IMG/VR virus record: IMGVR_UViG_3300044681_000173
Span: 1 to 40,939 of that record
DNA length: 40,939 nt
Origin: a virus
Direction: 5' to 3' (one strand)
The notes beneath the pieces were generated by a model that saw nothing but the letters and a program-made list of their open reading frames with translations, did not search any database and was not told the DNA's origin. Below are positions 31,201-38,595 of this stretch, one piece after another; the first letter of the stretch is position 1; the number at the start of each line of letters is the position of its first letter. The position numbers were made by a program, and so were the translations under genes.

Positions 31201-33175
31201 GCGGCGTGGTGCGAATCAACTTGCCTTCGTCGTCAACAAGGTAGCGACGACCAGACCGAATCTGGCTGATCGTTGCCGAACGCGCCTCATCAATCTTCTT
31301 GTAGGCGTCATCCAGTAGGTCACGATTGAAACTGTCAGACTCGCGGAGCATCCGCTCAACCTCGCCGACGCTAGTCGGGCGAGCTGCAAGTTGGCGATTC
31401 AGTTCTTCCTCAGTGATGCGGCCCTTGTCAAACTGTGAGCGCAGTTCATCGACCTTCTTCGTGTTCCGCTCAGCCAGTTTCGTTGCGAAGATCCGGGTGA
31501 AAGCCTTGTACTCAATATCCTGCACAATGCCGTAGCGAGACTTTGCCGTCGATCCGGCACCCCAAGCGTTCATCATCTCCGTGGTGAACGCTGGGTCATT
31601 TCGCAGAGTGCGGGAATCTGACAGGGCGGCAGCCAATTCGTCGCTGCTGCGACCAACCTCCATGCCGCCAATGTCAATCATGCCGGACGCACGGGAACCA
31701 GTAACCCACTCCACGAGCGGGCTCCACACTGCAACACGCGGAAGTCGCGCCGAGATTTCGTACACGGTCTCAAACGCGGCAGGAGCGGCACCTGTCTCCG
31801 TGACACCACGAAGGAGTTGCCCAGCCTCCTCGCCGCTGAGAGCCCCGCCTCGGCGGGCACGCTTGATGGCCTTCTTGTCGACCTGCGCTGCGCGGCGTGT
31901 TACACGCCCGCGCTGCCAAGCGTTAGCAATTTGGGAGCCAACGACACTGTTGGATCCCCACTGAGACAGCGGCCTGAACTGGTATTCGTTCAAACGAATT
32001 GCCGACTCAAGGCCGGTGGTGCCGGATGCGAAAGTTCCGACCAGTTCGGCGTCATCGAGTGCCTGCATTGCTGCATCGAACTGTGGGTCACGCAGCCGCA
32101 TGTTGGCAACGACGCTGTCCGGGCTGACACCCTCCAGCATGTTGTCTAGAAGCCGAGGAACCTCGGACTCACCAAGTCGTGCCTTGAGAATGTCGTACTG
32201 ATCCGGTGCCGAATGCCGCACCATTTCGACAAACAAATCTGACCTCGACTGCTTCAGCGCAGCAATGTGCTTTGGTGAACCCGCAGAAGCGCCAAGGAAG
32301 TTCAAGGCGTCAGTCTTATTGTTGATGCCAGCGCCGACCGACGCGAGCATGTCACGCCACGTTCCCTGAAACTCGGTCAGTTCCAGAAGGCTCTTGTAGT
32401 CGCGGGCCACGATCTCATCGGCAACAACGGATGCCTTGTTGACTTGACCAAGGAGCGCATCGTCCACCTGATTGGTGACCATGGTCGCCAACTTGGGGCC
32501 AACAACGTTGAACCGCTTCGTACCAAGACCAGCGATGGCGACTGAACCGGGTTCGGCTCCCGTCACCGCCTCGGCTATTCGCCCAGCGCGACCGAAGTTC
32601 GTTCCCAGTCGGGCAACCTTGGCTCCCTTGCCGACGAGAACCAGTGGATCAAGGAACCACGCAACCGTCGTGTCAATCAGGCCGGAAGTCCAGTTGATGT
32701 TGAAGTTCTCATCGAGAACATTCAAATTCGTCGGACCCCAGTTTACTTCGCGAACCTGCGCGTCAAGGGGGTCAACGCCTTTCAGCTTCGCGTCGACCAG
32801 TTGACCCGGCGTGAAATCCAGAGCCTGCTCAGTGGTGATGTCCTGACCGAGAAGGCGACCAGTGGCGTACGAGTAGCGCTGATTCACTCCCGTGTACAGG
32901 GAATTGAGTCCAGACGCTGTCGCACTAGCGGCAGGGCCAACAACTGGAACGGAACTGAAGTCATCGGTCCAGAACCGATCAAAGATCGATTCGTACCCAT
33001 CACCCTGAGCGGCCTTGGCGGCGTTCTGGGCGGCAATGCGCTTCCGCTCAAGTTCTTGCTCGGCCAGATCAGCCTGATTCAGTTCATCCGTCTCCGACTG
33101 GAAAACCCCAATAGCCCCATTCGGGCTGAGCGCGACAGGGTTAAGCGGGATTGCTGGCTTGTTCGCCAAGTCCAT
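28253..33175 (-). CDS. 1640-residue internal virion / DNA-ejection protein (putative)
   Basis: The longest gene. Mixed helical protein with hydrophobic patches, e.g. GVLIRLGYTQRNVLEGWL and VGLLPMIGHLGPAVVHGG, and FFRWIVPFFPAWENSMKV later. No tape-measure coiled-coil pattern and no lysozyme or protease motif is evident. Giant internal proteins of this size are typical of short-tailed phages, where they leave with the DNA and span the cell envelope (as T7 gp16). The ATG lies inside the end of a 58-residue gene and the stop overlaps the next gene, so it is coupled on both sides. The ejection role is inferred from size and position. Confidence 0.65.
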   Translation of the reverse strand: MDLANKPAIPLNPVALSPNGAIGVFQSETDELNQADLAEQELERKRIAAQNAAKAAQGDGYESIFDRFWTDDFSSVPVVGPAASATASGLNSLYTGVNQRYSYATGRLLGQDITTEQALDFTPGQLVDAKLKGVDPLDAQVREVNWGPTNLNVLDENFNINWTSGLIDTTVAWFLDPLVLVGKGAKVARLGTNFGRAGRIAEAVTGAEPGSVAIAGLGTKRFNVVGPKLATMVTNQVDDALLGQVNKASVVADEIVARDYKSLLELTEFQGTWRDMLASVGAGINNKTDALNFLGASAGSPKHIAALKQSRSDLFVEMVRHSAPDQYDILKARLGESEVPRLLDNMLEGVSPDSVVANMRLRDPQFDAAMQALDDAELVGTFASGTTGLESAIRLNEYQFRPLSQWGSNSVVGSQIANAWQRGRVTRRAAQVDKKAIKRARRGGALSGEEAGQLLRGVTETGAAPAAFETVYEISARLPRVAVWSPLVEWVTGSRASGMIDIGGMEVGRSSDELAAALSDSRTLRNDPAFTTEMMNAWGAGSTAKSRYGIVQDIEYKAFTRIFATKLAERNTKKVDELRSQFDKGRITEEELNRQLAARPTSVGEVERMLRESDSFNRDLLDDAYKKIDEARSATISQIRSGRRYLVDDEGKLIRTTPLLRSQLETKLPMMDMRVIDETASILVKYADDLGSAMSKAENSLALRRVAGTLKGAADTYMSLWKAGVLIRLGYTQRNVLEGWLRSFATVGLLPMIGHLGPAVVHGGVNIGRGLRRAVTGGQLRRAEDRAIRELGEMNNVLDTLLLQGVQDAETTALRVQIANQQARLDEIIATRQRIGTKERVDSRTRDFGDMGSYSAFGGAEGSVARELAGMGETNALVLESVSGRARNLRLQEGNYVKVKPTDPQYYDELDQSVTQMRNDPVAMMLLEKRAAALANPNSGIDPVVEVSNWLRSNAGKYYRRDMRISRKNVEGHVAEVDGMILRYLPTDEAIRLAATTEKAGGFAYKAAIEPFTKGYPEMLSAIHGREVASRFNIKTASDIFNVPLNKIFQWIGAKPETALVRHPYYATVWSREFDNMLGVAQRQGTELTEDVLRQIDRSAKAVALRDLKDTLYTIERLSNPAAFFRWIVPFFPAWENSMKVWTKIVIDDPSVAVRASILWNLPNQLGMVVDKEGRPVPSDRWAFLTGSTDRYIRLPSGINKWLMDNVTNGVGVAIPQGSINVVTPGETPFLPGFGPVVQVPIQMFLAGKPDTQAMLRDQLPPEIYNQIAPFGVLSNNWWEGLAPTTAKKMYQFISGESDQMYVGIADSMMKSAFVDWYKAGAPPELMPDVAKIMDNVNGFYKFSVGASLLAPFTFTRQSKYQMQEDFWRQLMADPNMTYQQRVDQFLEKFGEDFLPMIESTSEKAASTLGNTIESYEVIAQNDSLVRTLAQLDPRAIGILTAGTQNGPFDQGVYQYWGTQEVPGTADMFRRRKKPDEMKTDLIMKQAWNVYNKEKALRDDALAQLGLTSIDAKGAEGVKAMWDNFVKVEMSQRFGDTWDVNYQTYTDMTPTYLNAIEIAMADPNFSQSRGQTNLWQNIGVYMNERQMALDAIAQGADSKTVKSMFAEWAAGHRMVSLEFADFYDNFLENDDLAPWLGEAA

Positions 33176-33317
33176 CCCTCCCCTGAACGATGGTGAGGAA
33201 GGCGTCGCGCTGCTCCGCCGACTCCCACGGTGTCATGCCAAGCCCGAAGATGACGCCACCCGCGTGGAGGCCGAGAACCTCCACGGCAGCGGCGACATCC
33301 TCTTCAAACGAAGGCAT
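33141..33317 (-). CDS. 58-residue hypothetical protein
   Basis: Starts at the ATG that overlaps the upstream TAA (TAATG) and ends 35 bases inside the giant virion gene. The product has a helical N-terminus (PSFEEDVAAAVEVLGLHAGG), a short hydrophobic stretch, then TPWESAEQRDAFLTIVQG and a polar tail. The coupled start is its main support. Small adaptor-like proteins often precede large virion genes; no family known. Confidence 0.55.
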   Translation of the reverse strand: MPSFEEDVAAAVEVLGLHAGGVIFGLGMTPWESAEQRDAFLTIVQGRDGLGEQASNPA

Positions 33318-33757
33318 TACGAAAACGACCTCACATAGCGAACGAAACGAACGAAAGACGGTGGTACACCGGGCCTGTTGGCTGCCGCCTCCAGCGCCGG
33401 TAGGTACGGCCCCATTGCCGTCATGTCGCGGGCGGACAGGTCCGCCGACTTCTTCGGTATACCGAGAGATTCAAGACCCGGACCCGGACCAAGAGCCATC
33501 CCTGAAGTCAGTGGCTCATCTGGTCGCTGTGACATTTCCGACAGCAGCGTGACCTTTGGCATGTTCGCGCCAAAATCCATGCCGCCAGACATCGGCGCTG
33601 CCGACTGAATTTCCCGCATCTCACCCTGCTCGCCGTATGCCGCATCAGGAATATCGGCAACGGTCTGGGCCTTAGCGATGCCATCCGTTCTCCTAGAGAA
33701 CTTGCCGGGGCCGGATGCAGGCGCGGGTTTCGTAGGTGCCTGATATCCACCAGCCAT
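33317..33757 (-). CDS. Small disordered virion-region protein
   Basis: 146 residues, ATG behind AAGGAG. The start MAGGYQAPTKPAPASGPGKF, with SRRTDG next, and a GANMPKVTLLS segment resemble a conserved Pro/Gly-rich protein found near the internal virion genes of many actinophages. The rest is low-complexity with short helices near the end (MTAMGPYLPALEAAAN). Probably a minor virion or assembly protein; function unknown. Confidence 0.7.
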   Translation of the reverse strand: MAGGYQAPTKPAPASGPGKFSRRTDGIAKAQTVADIPDAAYGEQGEMREIQSAAPMSGGMDFGANMPKVTLLSEMSQRPDEPLTSGMALGPGPGLESLGIPKKSADLSARDMTAMGPYLPALEAAANRPGVPPSFVRFVRYVRSFS

Positions 33758-33759
33758 GG

Positions 33760-36657
33760 CTAACTCCTTAGAGCCTTACGTGCGTCCTCATCCATGCCAG
33801 CGAATCCCTTGCCAGCGTTGCGTGTGCGGCGAGTTGCTTCCTTGCCATAACGCTTCGTGCCAGCATTTCGCCGGTACTTCTGTCGCCTGTCGGCCTCGGC
33901 CTTCACAAGACCGGGGTGGTTCTTCTTCCACTTTTCAAGGCGTGCCCGGTACTTCTGAATGTCCTCACCCTCACGCCGCTCGATGCCGTGCTTTGCACGC
34001 CACGCCTCGCGCCGATTGAATTCGCGGCGAGAGATCTTGCGACCTAAGTTGTCCCGAACGTAATCCTTCTGCGGTGCGGGCTTCTGTGAAGGCGGTCGCG
34101 AGTCCCGAGCGGTTTCCGCAGCTTTCGCCGCTGCCGCCTCCTCCTGCTTCCCCTGCATGTACATCGACTGAGCGCCAAGAAGCGCAGTGCCAGACACGAG
34201 GGCGCTACCGCCAAGGGCGCGACCAACGTACTTGCGCACCCTGCGCTTGCCCTTGGGTGCCGCTGCTCCAGCAGGCTTCGGGTTCGGGCCGTACTGCTGC
34301 CCGTAGAAGAGAACTTCCTCTTCCGGCCCGTACTGCGCTGGCTTTCCGTCCTTGGTGACACCACCAGTCTTCGCGGACACGCCCTTCGGAGGACGTGACG
34401 GCTTCCCGGTCGGCTTTGTTCCCTCAGCAGCGGGCTTCGCTGGCGTCGGCTTCTCGCTTTCCTTCTTGTTAGAAGGCTTCTTCGCTGAAGGCTTCTTCGG
34501 CGCGGGCGGCTTAGGCGTCTCGGTCGGCGTCTCGGCCTTCGGCTTACGTGAAGTCCCCGGCTTCGTCGTCTCAGCCGGAGTCTCCGCCTTCGGCTTACGT
34601 GGAGCCCGTGGCTTCGGCCCCTCGACGGCAGCCGGGTTCGGGGTTTCCGCCTTTGGCTTACGTGAACGAGATGAAGAAGGCTTCTTGGGCTGAGAAGGCT
34701 TAGGTGCCGCCGCCGGGGCTGGCGCGGGAGTTGGTGCTTCAGTGCGAGACGGAGTCCTCTCCATCATGCGCCTGATCGACCCATACGGGTCGTAGTCATC
34801 AACAACCGCAGACGGGCGTGCCTGCGGACCCACCTGTGAACTTTCCACACGGTTCGGCTGCGCCTCAGCCAGACGCTGATCAACACGTGCCCGCTCATCC
34901 CGAGCAACCTGCCCAGCGCGAGTGGTCGCATAGTTCGGTGACTTCGGATCTTGGCTAGCGCGCCATTCCTTCAGCCGCTTCTGGTACGCGGCCTCGCTCT
35001 CACCCTTGCGCTTATTCGGCTTGCGCAGGCTTGCCCGCGACTTGCGCAGATTGGCAATTGTGCGCTTCTCGGACCATTCCTTCAGTCGCGCATCGAACGC
35101 TTCCTGCGACTCGCCCTCCTTGCGCACGGGGCGCTTCCCGCGAGCTGTCTCAAAGCCCTGCGAGCGGTCGTAGTTCGGGCGTGCTGCCGGTCGAGGGTTG
35201 GCTCCCGGCGGCGGGGTCTCCATCAGAGACTTCAGGTCATTGAATTCGGCCTCGGCCATGGGGACGCGGGCAGCGGCTTCCTGCCGCGCCTGCTCTACGG
35301 AACCCTTCACTGCTCCCGGCGGCATCTCAATGGCCTTCTCGCCGACACCCATGTCAGTGATGAGGCCATCCTGTCGTCGCTGCTGCATGCGCGTGTACTG
35401 CTCGTACTGGCGAGGAGTCATGTCAGCCACGGCGGTGTCTACGGTTTCCGGCGCGGCCTTCGGGTTGTTGATGTCAGACTTTGTCTGGGCCGTCTTCCAC
35501 TTGTTCTTAGCGGACTTGTAGCCTTCCTTCCACGGAACGTACTTTCCAGCCTCCTCGTCCCACATCCTGAACTGCTGATGGTTCGGAGTGCTGTTGCCAT
35601 CCCACGTCCACTTGACCTTAGGCACTTCCTTGCCGTCAGGGGTGGTGACGTTGCCGCGCATGTTCTTGTTCACGTTCGGGGCAAGAGCCTCCCGGCCAGT
35701 CTCCCCGTAACTGTTCACGTTCGGCTTCTTACCCGGCTGGAATCCGAGAGCGTCCAGCGTGGAAGAGACCTCTTCCTGCGTCATCGGCCCACGCACCTCG
35801 CCCGGAGCTGCTGGCATCGGACGGTTCGGATCCAACTTGCTGCCCGGTGCCGGTGGAAGATCCACCTTTGGGCGCAGTTGCATGTCTGCGACAGAAACGC
35901 GAGGCGGCTGCGGAAGGGCAGCGTTCGGGTTTGCCTCCAGCATCTTCGCCAGTCTGCGAAGGTTCTGGTCAGCGATCACCCGGTCGCGCAGGTTAGCCAA
36001 CTGGTAATCGGCGCGGCGTGCAGCGCCGCGAGTCGCGGCCTCACGCTCGGCCTCCGCCAGTGCGCGGGCATCACCGGACTGAACGCCGCGAGCGGCGCTT
36101 GCGCCGGGAGCCATGCGTGACGAAGCGCCACGCTGGACCGCATCGGCAGCAGCCTTGGAGGCGACGGCCTCCCCTGCCTCACCAGCGCCCTTGCCGACAA
36201 CCTTGCCCGCAACCTTGCCCACGACCTTGCCAGCGGGACCGAGGCCCGGAACGGGAATCATCGAAGCGGCAAGGAGGCCACCACTCACCCAAGGGTTGAG
36301 TTCTCCCTGACCCATGAGACCCTTAACTTGCTCACTGGGGACGAGGAACTCGATAACGTTATTAGCCGCGATCTCCGCCGACCGACCCAGTGAAGGGTTC
36401 GCCGAAGGAATAGCGCGCCCCGGAGTTGCGGGGCCATAGTTGGCGGTACGAGGGTTCGTACCCGGCGCGTTGTACTGGCGCGGCTGACCGTAAGCGACAC
36501 CACCCGCCGTCTGCTGACGCTGAGCGTCGGCGGTGGCGGGTCGGTAGGTGGACATCGTCGGCTGATTGCGCAGGAAATCTGCAACAGCCGGATCTACCTT
36601 CGCAGAGGGCCGATTGGTGCCCTTCTTACGGCGACGCGGATCATAAGTGGTTGGCAT
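33760..36657 (-). CDS. 965-residue basic virion protein with H1-like repeats
   Basis: ATG behind GGAGG. The N-terminal about 110 residues are disordered; a hydrophobic Gly/Ala/Val stretch (GGLLAASMIPVPGLGPAGKVVG) could be membrane-active. Helical and basic regions follow. Residues about 660-720 hold three copies of RKPKAETP within Pro/Ala/Lys-rich sequence like the tail of histone H1. A helical motif of the form GE(S/D)-x3-(Y/F)-x2-RLKEW-like is present three times (DNA near 35081-35127, 34961-35019 and 33917-33982). The end is very basic (RRTRNAGKGFAG). It may bind packaged DNA; not proven. Confidence 0.62.
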   Translation of the reverse strand: MPTTYDPRRRKKGTNRPSAKVDPAVADFLRNQPTMSTYRPATADAQRQQTAGGVAYGQPRQYNAPGTNPRTANYGPATPGRAIPSANPSLGRSAEIAANNVIEFLVPSEQVKGLMGQGELNPWVSGGLLAASMIPVPGLGPAGKVVGKVAGKVVGKGAGEAGEAVASKAAADAVQRGASSRMAPGASAARGVQSGDARALAEAEREAATRGAARRADYQLANLRDRVIADQNLRRLAKMLEANPNAALPQPPRVSVADMQLRPKVDLPPAPGSKLDPNRPMPAAPGEVRGPMTQEEVSSTLDALGFQPGKKPNVNSYGETGREALAPNVNKNMRGNVTTPDGKEVPKVKWTWDGNSTPNHQQFRMWDEEAGKYVPWKEGYKSAKNKWKTAQTKSDINNPKAAPETVDTAVADMTPRQYEQYTRMQQRRQDGLITDMGVGEKAIEMPPGAVKGSVEQARQEAAARVPMAEAEFNDLKSLMETPPPGANPRPAARPNYDRSQGFETARGKRPVRKEGESQEAFDARLKEWSEKRTIANLRKSRASLRKPNKRKGESEAAYQKRLKEWRASQDPKSPNYATTRAGQVARDERARVDQRLAEAQPNRVESSQVGPQARPSAVVDDYDPYGSIRRMMERTPSRTEAPTPAPAPAAAPKPSQPKKPSSSRSRKPKAETPNPAAVEGPKPRAPRKPKAETPAETTKPGTSRKPKAETPTETPKPPAPKKPSAKKPSNKKESEKPTPAKPAAEGTKPTGKPSRPPKGVSAKTGGVTKDGKPAQYGPEEEVLFYGQQYGPNPKPAGAAAPKGKRRVRKYVGRALGGSALVSGTALLGAQSMYMQGKQEEAAAAKAAETARDSRPPSQKPAPQKDYVRDNLGRKISRREFNRREAWRAKHGIERREGEDIQKYRARLEKWKKNHPGLVKAEADRRQKYRRNAGTKRYGKEATRRTRNAGKGFAGMDEDARKALRS

Positions 36658-36681
36658 TGCTGCCGTCCTCCGCAGTCGTAG

Positions 36682-36831
36682 TTACTTGAGCTTCTTGGTG
36701 TTCCCCGGCTTGCCCTTGGGGGTCATGCCCTTGGCGGTGTTAGCGTGCGGGTTGCCGCCGCCCTGCTTCTTACCCATGATGGGCTTGCCGTACTGGGCGC
36801 TCGCCTTGCTGCCCTGCTTGCCAATTGCCAC
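36682..36831 (-). CDS. 49-residue Lys/Gly-rich basic protein
   Basis: GTG at 36831 with AAAGGA about six bases upstream. Sequence pattern: IGKQGSKASAQYGKPIMGKK, then QGGGNPHANTAKGM and a Lys-rich end. Highly basic and unstructured. It sits between portal and the 965-residue gene. A DNA- or RNA-binding virion peptide is the simplest guess; no family known. Confidence 0.6.
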   Translation of the reverse strand: MAIGKQGSKASAQYGKPIMGKKQGGGNPHANTAKGMTPKGKPGNTKKLK

Positions 36832-36846
36832 TGTTTTTCCTTTCGA

Positions 36847-38592
36847 TTACGCGGGGACTGACCGCGAAACGTGTCCCGACATGACAGGTGTTCCTGTGCC
36901 GGTAAGTCCTGCGAGGAGCCGCTGCATCGGCGGCGGACCCTGCTGAATATCCATAGGTTGCTCGGGTGCCGGAGGCATCGGCTGACCCGTCATCGGGTCA
37001 ATCTGCGGTGGCTCCTCCTCCTGCTCAAAAGCGGCAGCCACGGCATCTTCAAGAGCGTCGCCCTTCTTGCGGCGCTCGATGATCATGCCCATCTGCTTGA
37101 TGATCTTCGAAGGATCCTGACCGTTCGCGGCCATCTGCGGGATTGCCTGCGCCATCGCGGCCACGCCAGCCTTCAGGCTGTCGCGCATCTCCTCCATGTC
37201 AATGGCGCGTTCCTCTTCGGTCGCGTTCATTGACACCGGCAGATGCCGACGGGTGAAGCCGCGTGAGATCAACTTGTCGCCACGGGCCTGAAGGGCAAAG
37301 ATCAATGCGCGGTTGGGGTCAAGACCGGCCATCAGGCCGAAAGAACTCGTGACACCATAGTTGCCAGCGATATCGGTCGATGGCCGGTACTTCAGCTTGT
37401 ACTGGACGCCGTTTGCGGTGGCAGATACCTCGCGCTGTACTTCGCCGAAGTACGCCTCGTCAACCATGAATGCGAGCGACACTGCGTCGCCAAGAACTTC
37501 ACCCATGACCGACTGAGCCGTCTTGACCTGAGAGTCGAAGGCTGCCTGCAAAGCCTTGATGCCCTGCCCGGTGACAATCGACCCGTCCGCCTGTCCTGCT
37601 CTGGACTCGGGGAAGCGAGTTCCGAACTTCATTTCGTCGGCTAGCAGGTTGTTCTCGGCGAACGCATACGGTGGAAGATCGAGGGGAACGCGACGGATCT
37701 TGTCCGGTGCGTTCGAACGGATCACCGCGTCCGGGCCGATGCTCAACTGGGTGACGTCCGTGGGCAGAGCAAGCGGAGCCTCAACGCTCTTCTGCGTGGC
37801 CTCCAGCATCAGCAAAGCAAGACGCGCCTTCGCCGCATACACCGGCAGAACGTCATCGAACTGGCCGCGAGCCTCGCCGTCGAGAGAGGGACGCTGTGCA
37901 ATAGCGACAGGTACACGACCAATCGGGTTGCTTGCCTGCGCAAGAACCAGACCATGCCGATCCGGCAGGAACATGACCGACTGCTTGTCGTCATACCAGC
38001 GGACAACCTCAATCAGGCTGTTCTCGTCCGTAGCACCAAACGCGCTGCGCTTGAGAATCTTCGCCTCGTGCTCGGGGAACATTGCCGCGAGGTCACCGGC
38101 CTTGCGGCGGAACAGGTGCGCGTACACGCGGACCTCACCAAAACGGTCCATGTCGTAGTACGCGCCCTCGCACGACTCGACATGAATGTGTGGCCGCTGC
38201 TCCTTGAAATGCGGCTCCACCCGAAGCGGAACAAAACCGTACGTGATGAACTGGTCAGCGGCGCGAATCAGTGTCGTCGCCATACGAGACGCAGAAATGT
38301 AGTAGTTCGCGATCTTCGTGCGCTTGTCAGCCTTCGTCCGGGCACCCTCATCAAGGGTCGAATCGCCAGACGCCGAGATCGTTGGTAGAACACCAACCTG
38401 CTCGGACAGATCCTTCGCGACGATGTCGATCATGTTCGCGACAATCGGACGCGACCATGCTCCCTCAGGGAACAGGCCGGGAAAAACCTGCTCAGCGTGC
38501 CCAGCCCGAATAGCGGCGACCTCGGTCATCCGCTTATCGCGCTCAGCATTCCGCTGACGCAGCGCCTCAAAGCGCTCCGCGTACTCTGACAT
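36847..38592 (-). CDS. Portal protein
   Basis: 581 residues, ATG start in the four-base gap region after the terminase. Helical N-terminus, then PEGAWSRPIVANMIDIVAKDLSEQ and a beta-rich wing (FVPLRVEPHFKEQRPHIHVESCEGAYYDMD). A long central part with helices such as YAAKARLALLMLEATQK and QGIKALQAAFDSQVKTAQSV follows, and the C-terminal tail is Pro/Gln-rich (DPMTGQPMPPAPEQPMDIQQ). This is the usual layout of dodecameric portals of podovirus-like actinophages. It forms the DNA channel and docks the terminase encoded just upstream. Confidence 0.85.
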   Translation of the reverse strand: MSEYAERFEALRQRNAERDKRMTEVAAIRAGHAEQVFPGLFPEGAWSRPIVANMIDIVAKDLSEQVGVLPTISASGDSTLDEGARTKADKRTKIANYYISASRMATTLIRAADQFITYGFVPLRVEPHFKEQRPHIHVESCEGAYYDMDRFGEVRVYAHLFRRKAGDLAAMFPEHEAKILKRSAFGATDENSLIEVVRWYDDKQSVMFLPDRHGLVLAQASNPIGRVPVAIAQRPSLDGEARGQFDDVLPVYAAKARLALLMLEATQKSVEAPLALPTDVTQLSIGPDAVIRSNAPDKIRRVPLDLPPYAFAENNLLADEMKFGTRFPESRAGQADGSIVTGQGIKALQAAFDSQVKTAQSVMGEVLGDAVSLAFMVDEAYFGEVQREVSATANGVQYKLKYRPSTDIAGNYGVTSSFGLMAGLDPNRALIFALQARGDKLISRGFTRRHLPVSMNATEEERAIDMEEMRDSLKAGVAAMAQAIPQMAANGQDPSKIIKQMGMIIERRKKGDALEDAVAAAFEQEEEPPQIDPMTGQPMPPAPEQPMDIQQGPPPMQRLLAGLTGTGTPVMSGHVSRSVPA

Positions 38593-38595
38593 GTA

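Noticed and set aside
34951-36120. A 389-residue open frame on the plus strand
   Set aside because: Lies entirely opposite the 965-residue virion gene, with Arg/Leu/Cys-rich composition and no ribosome site.
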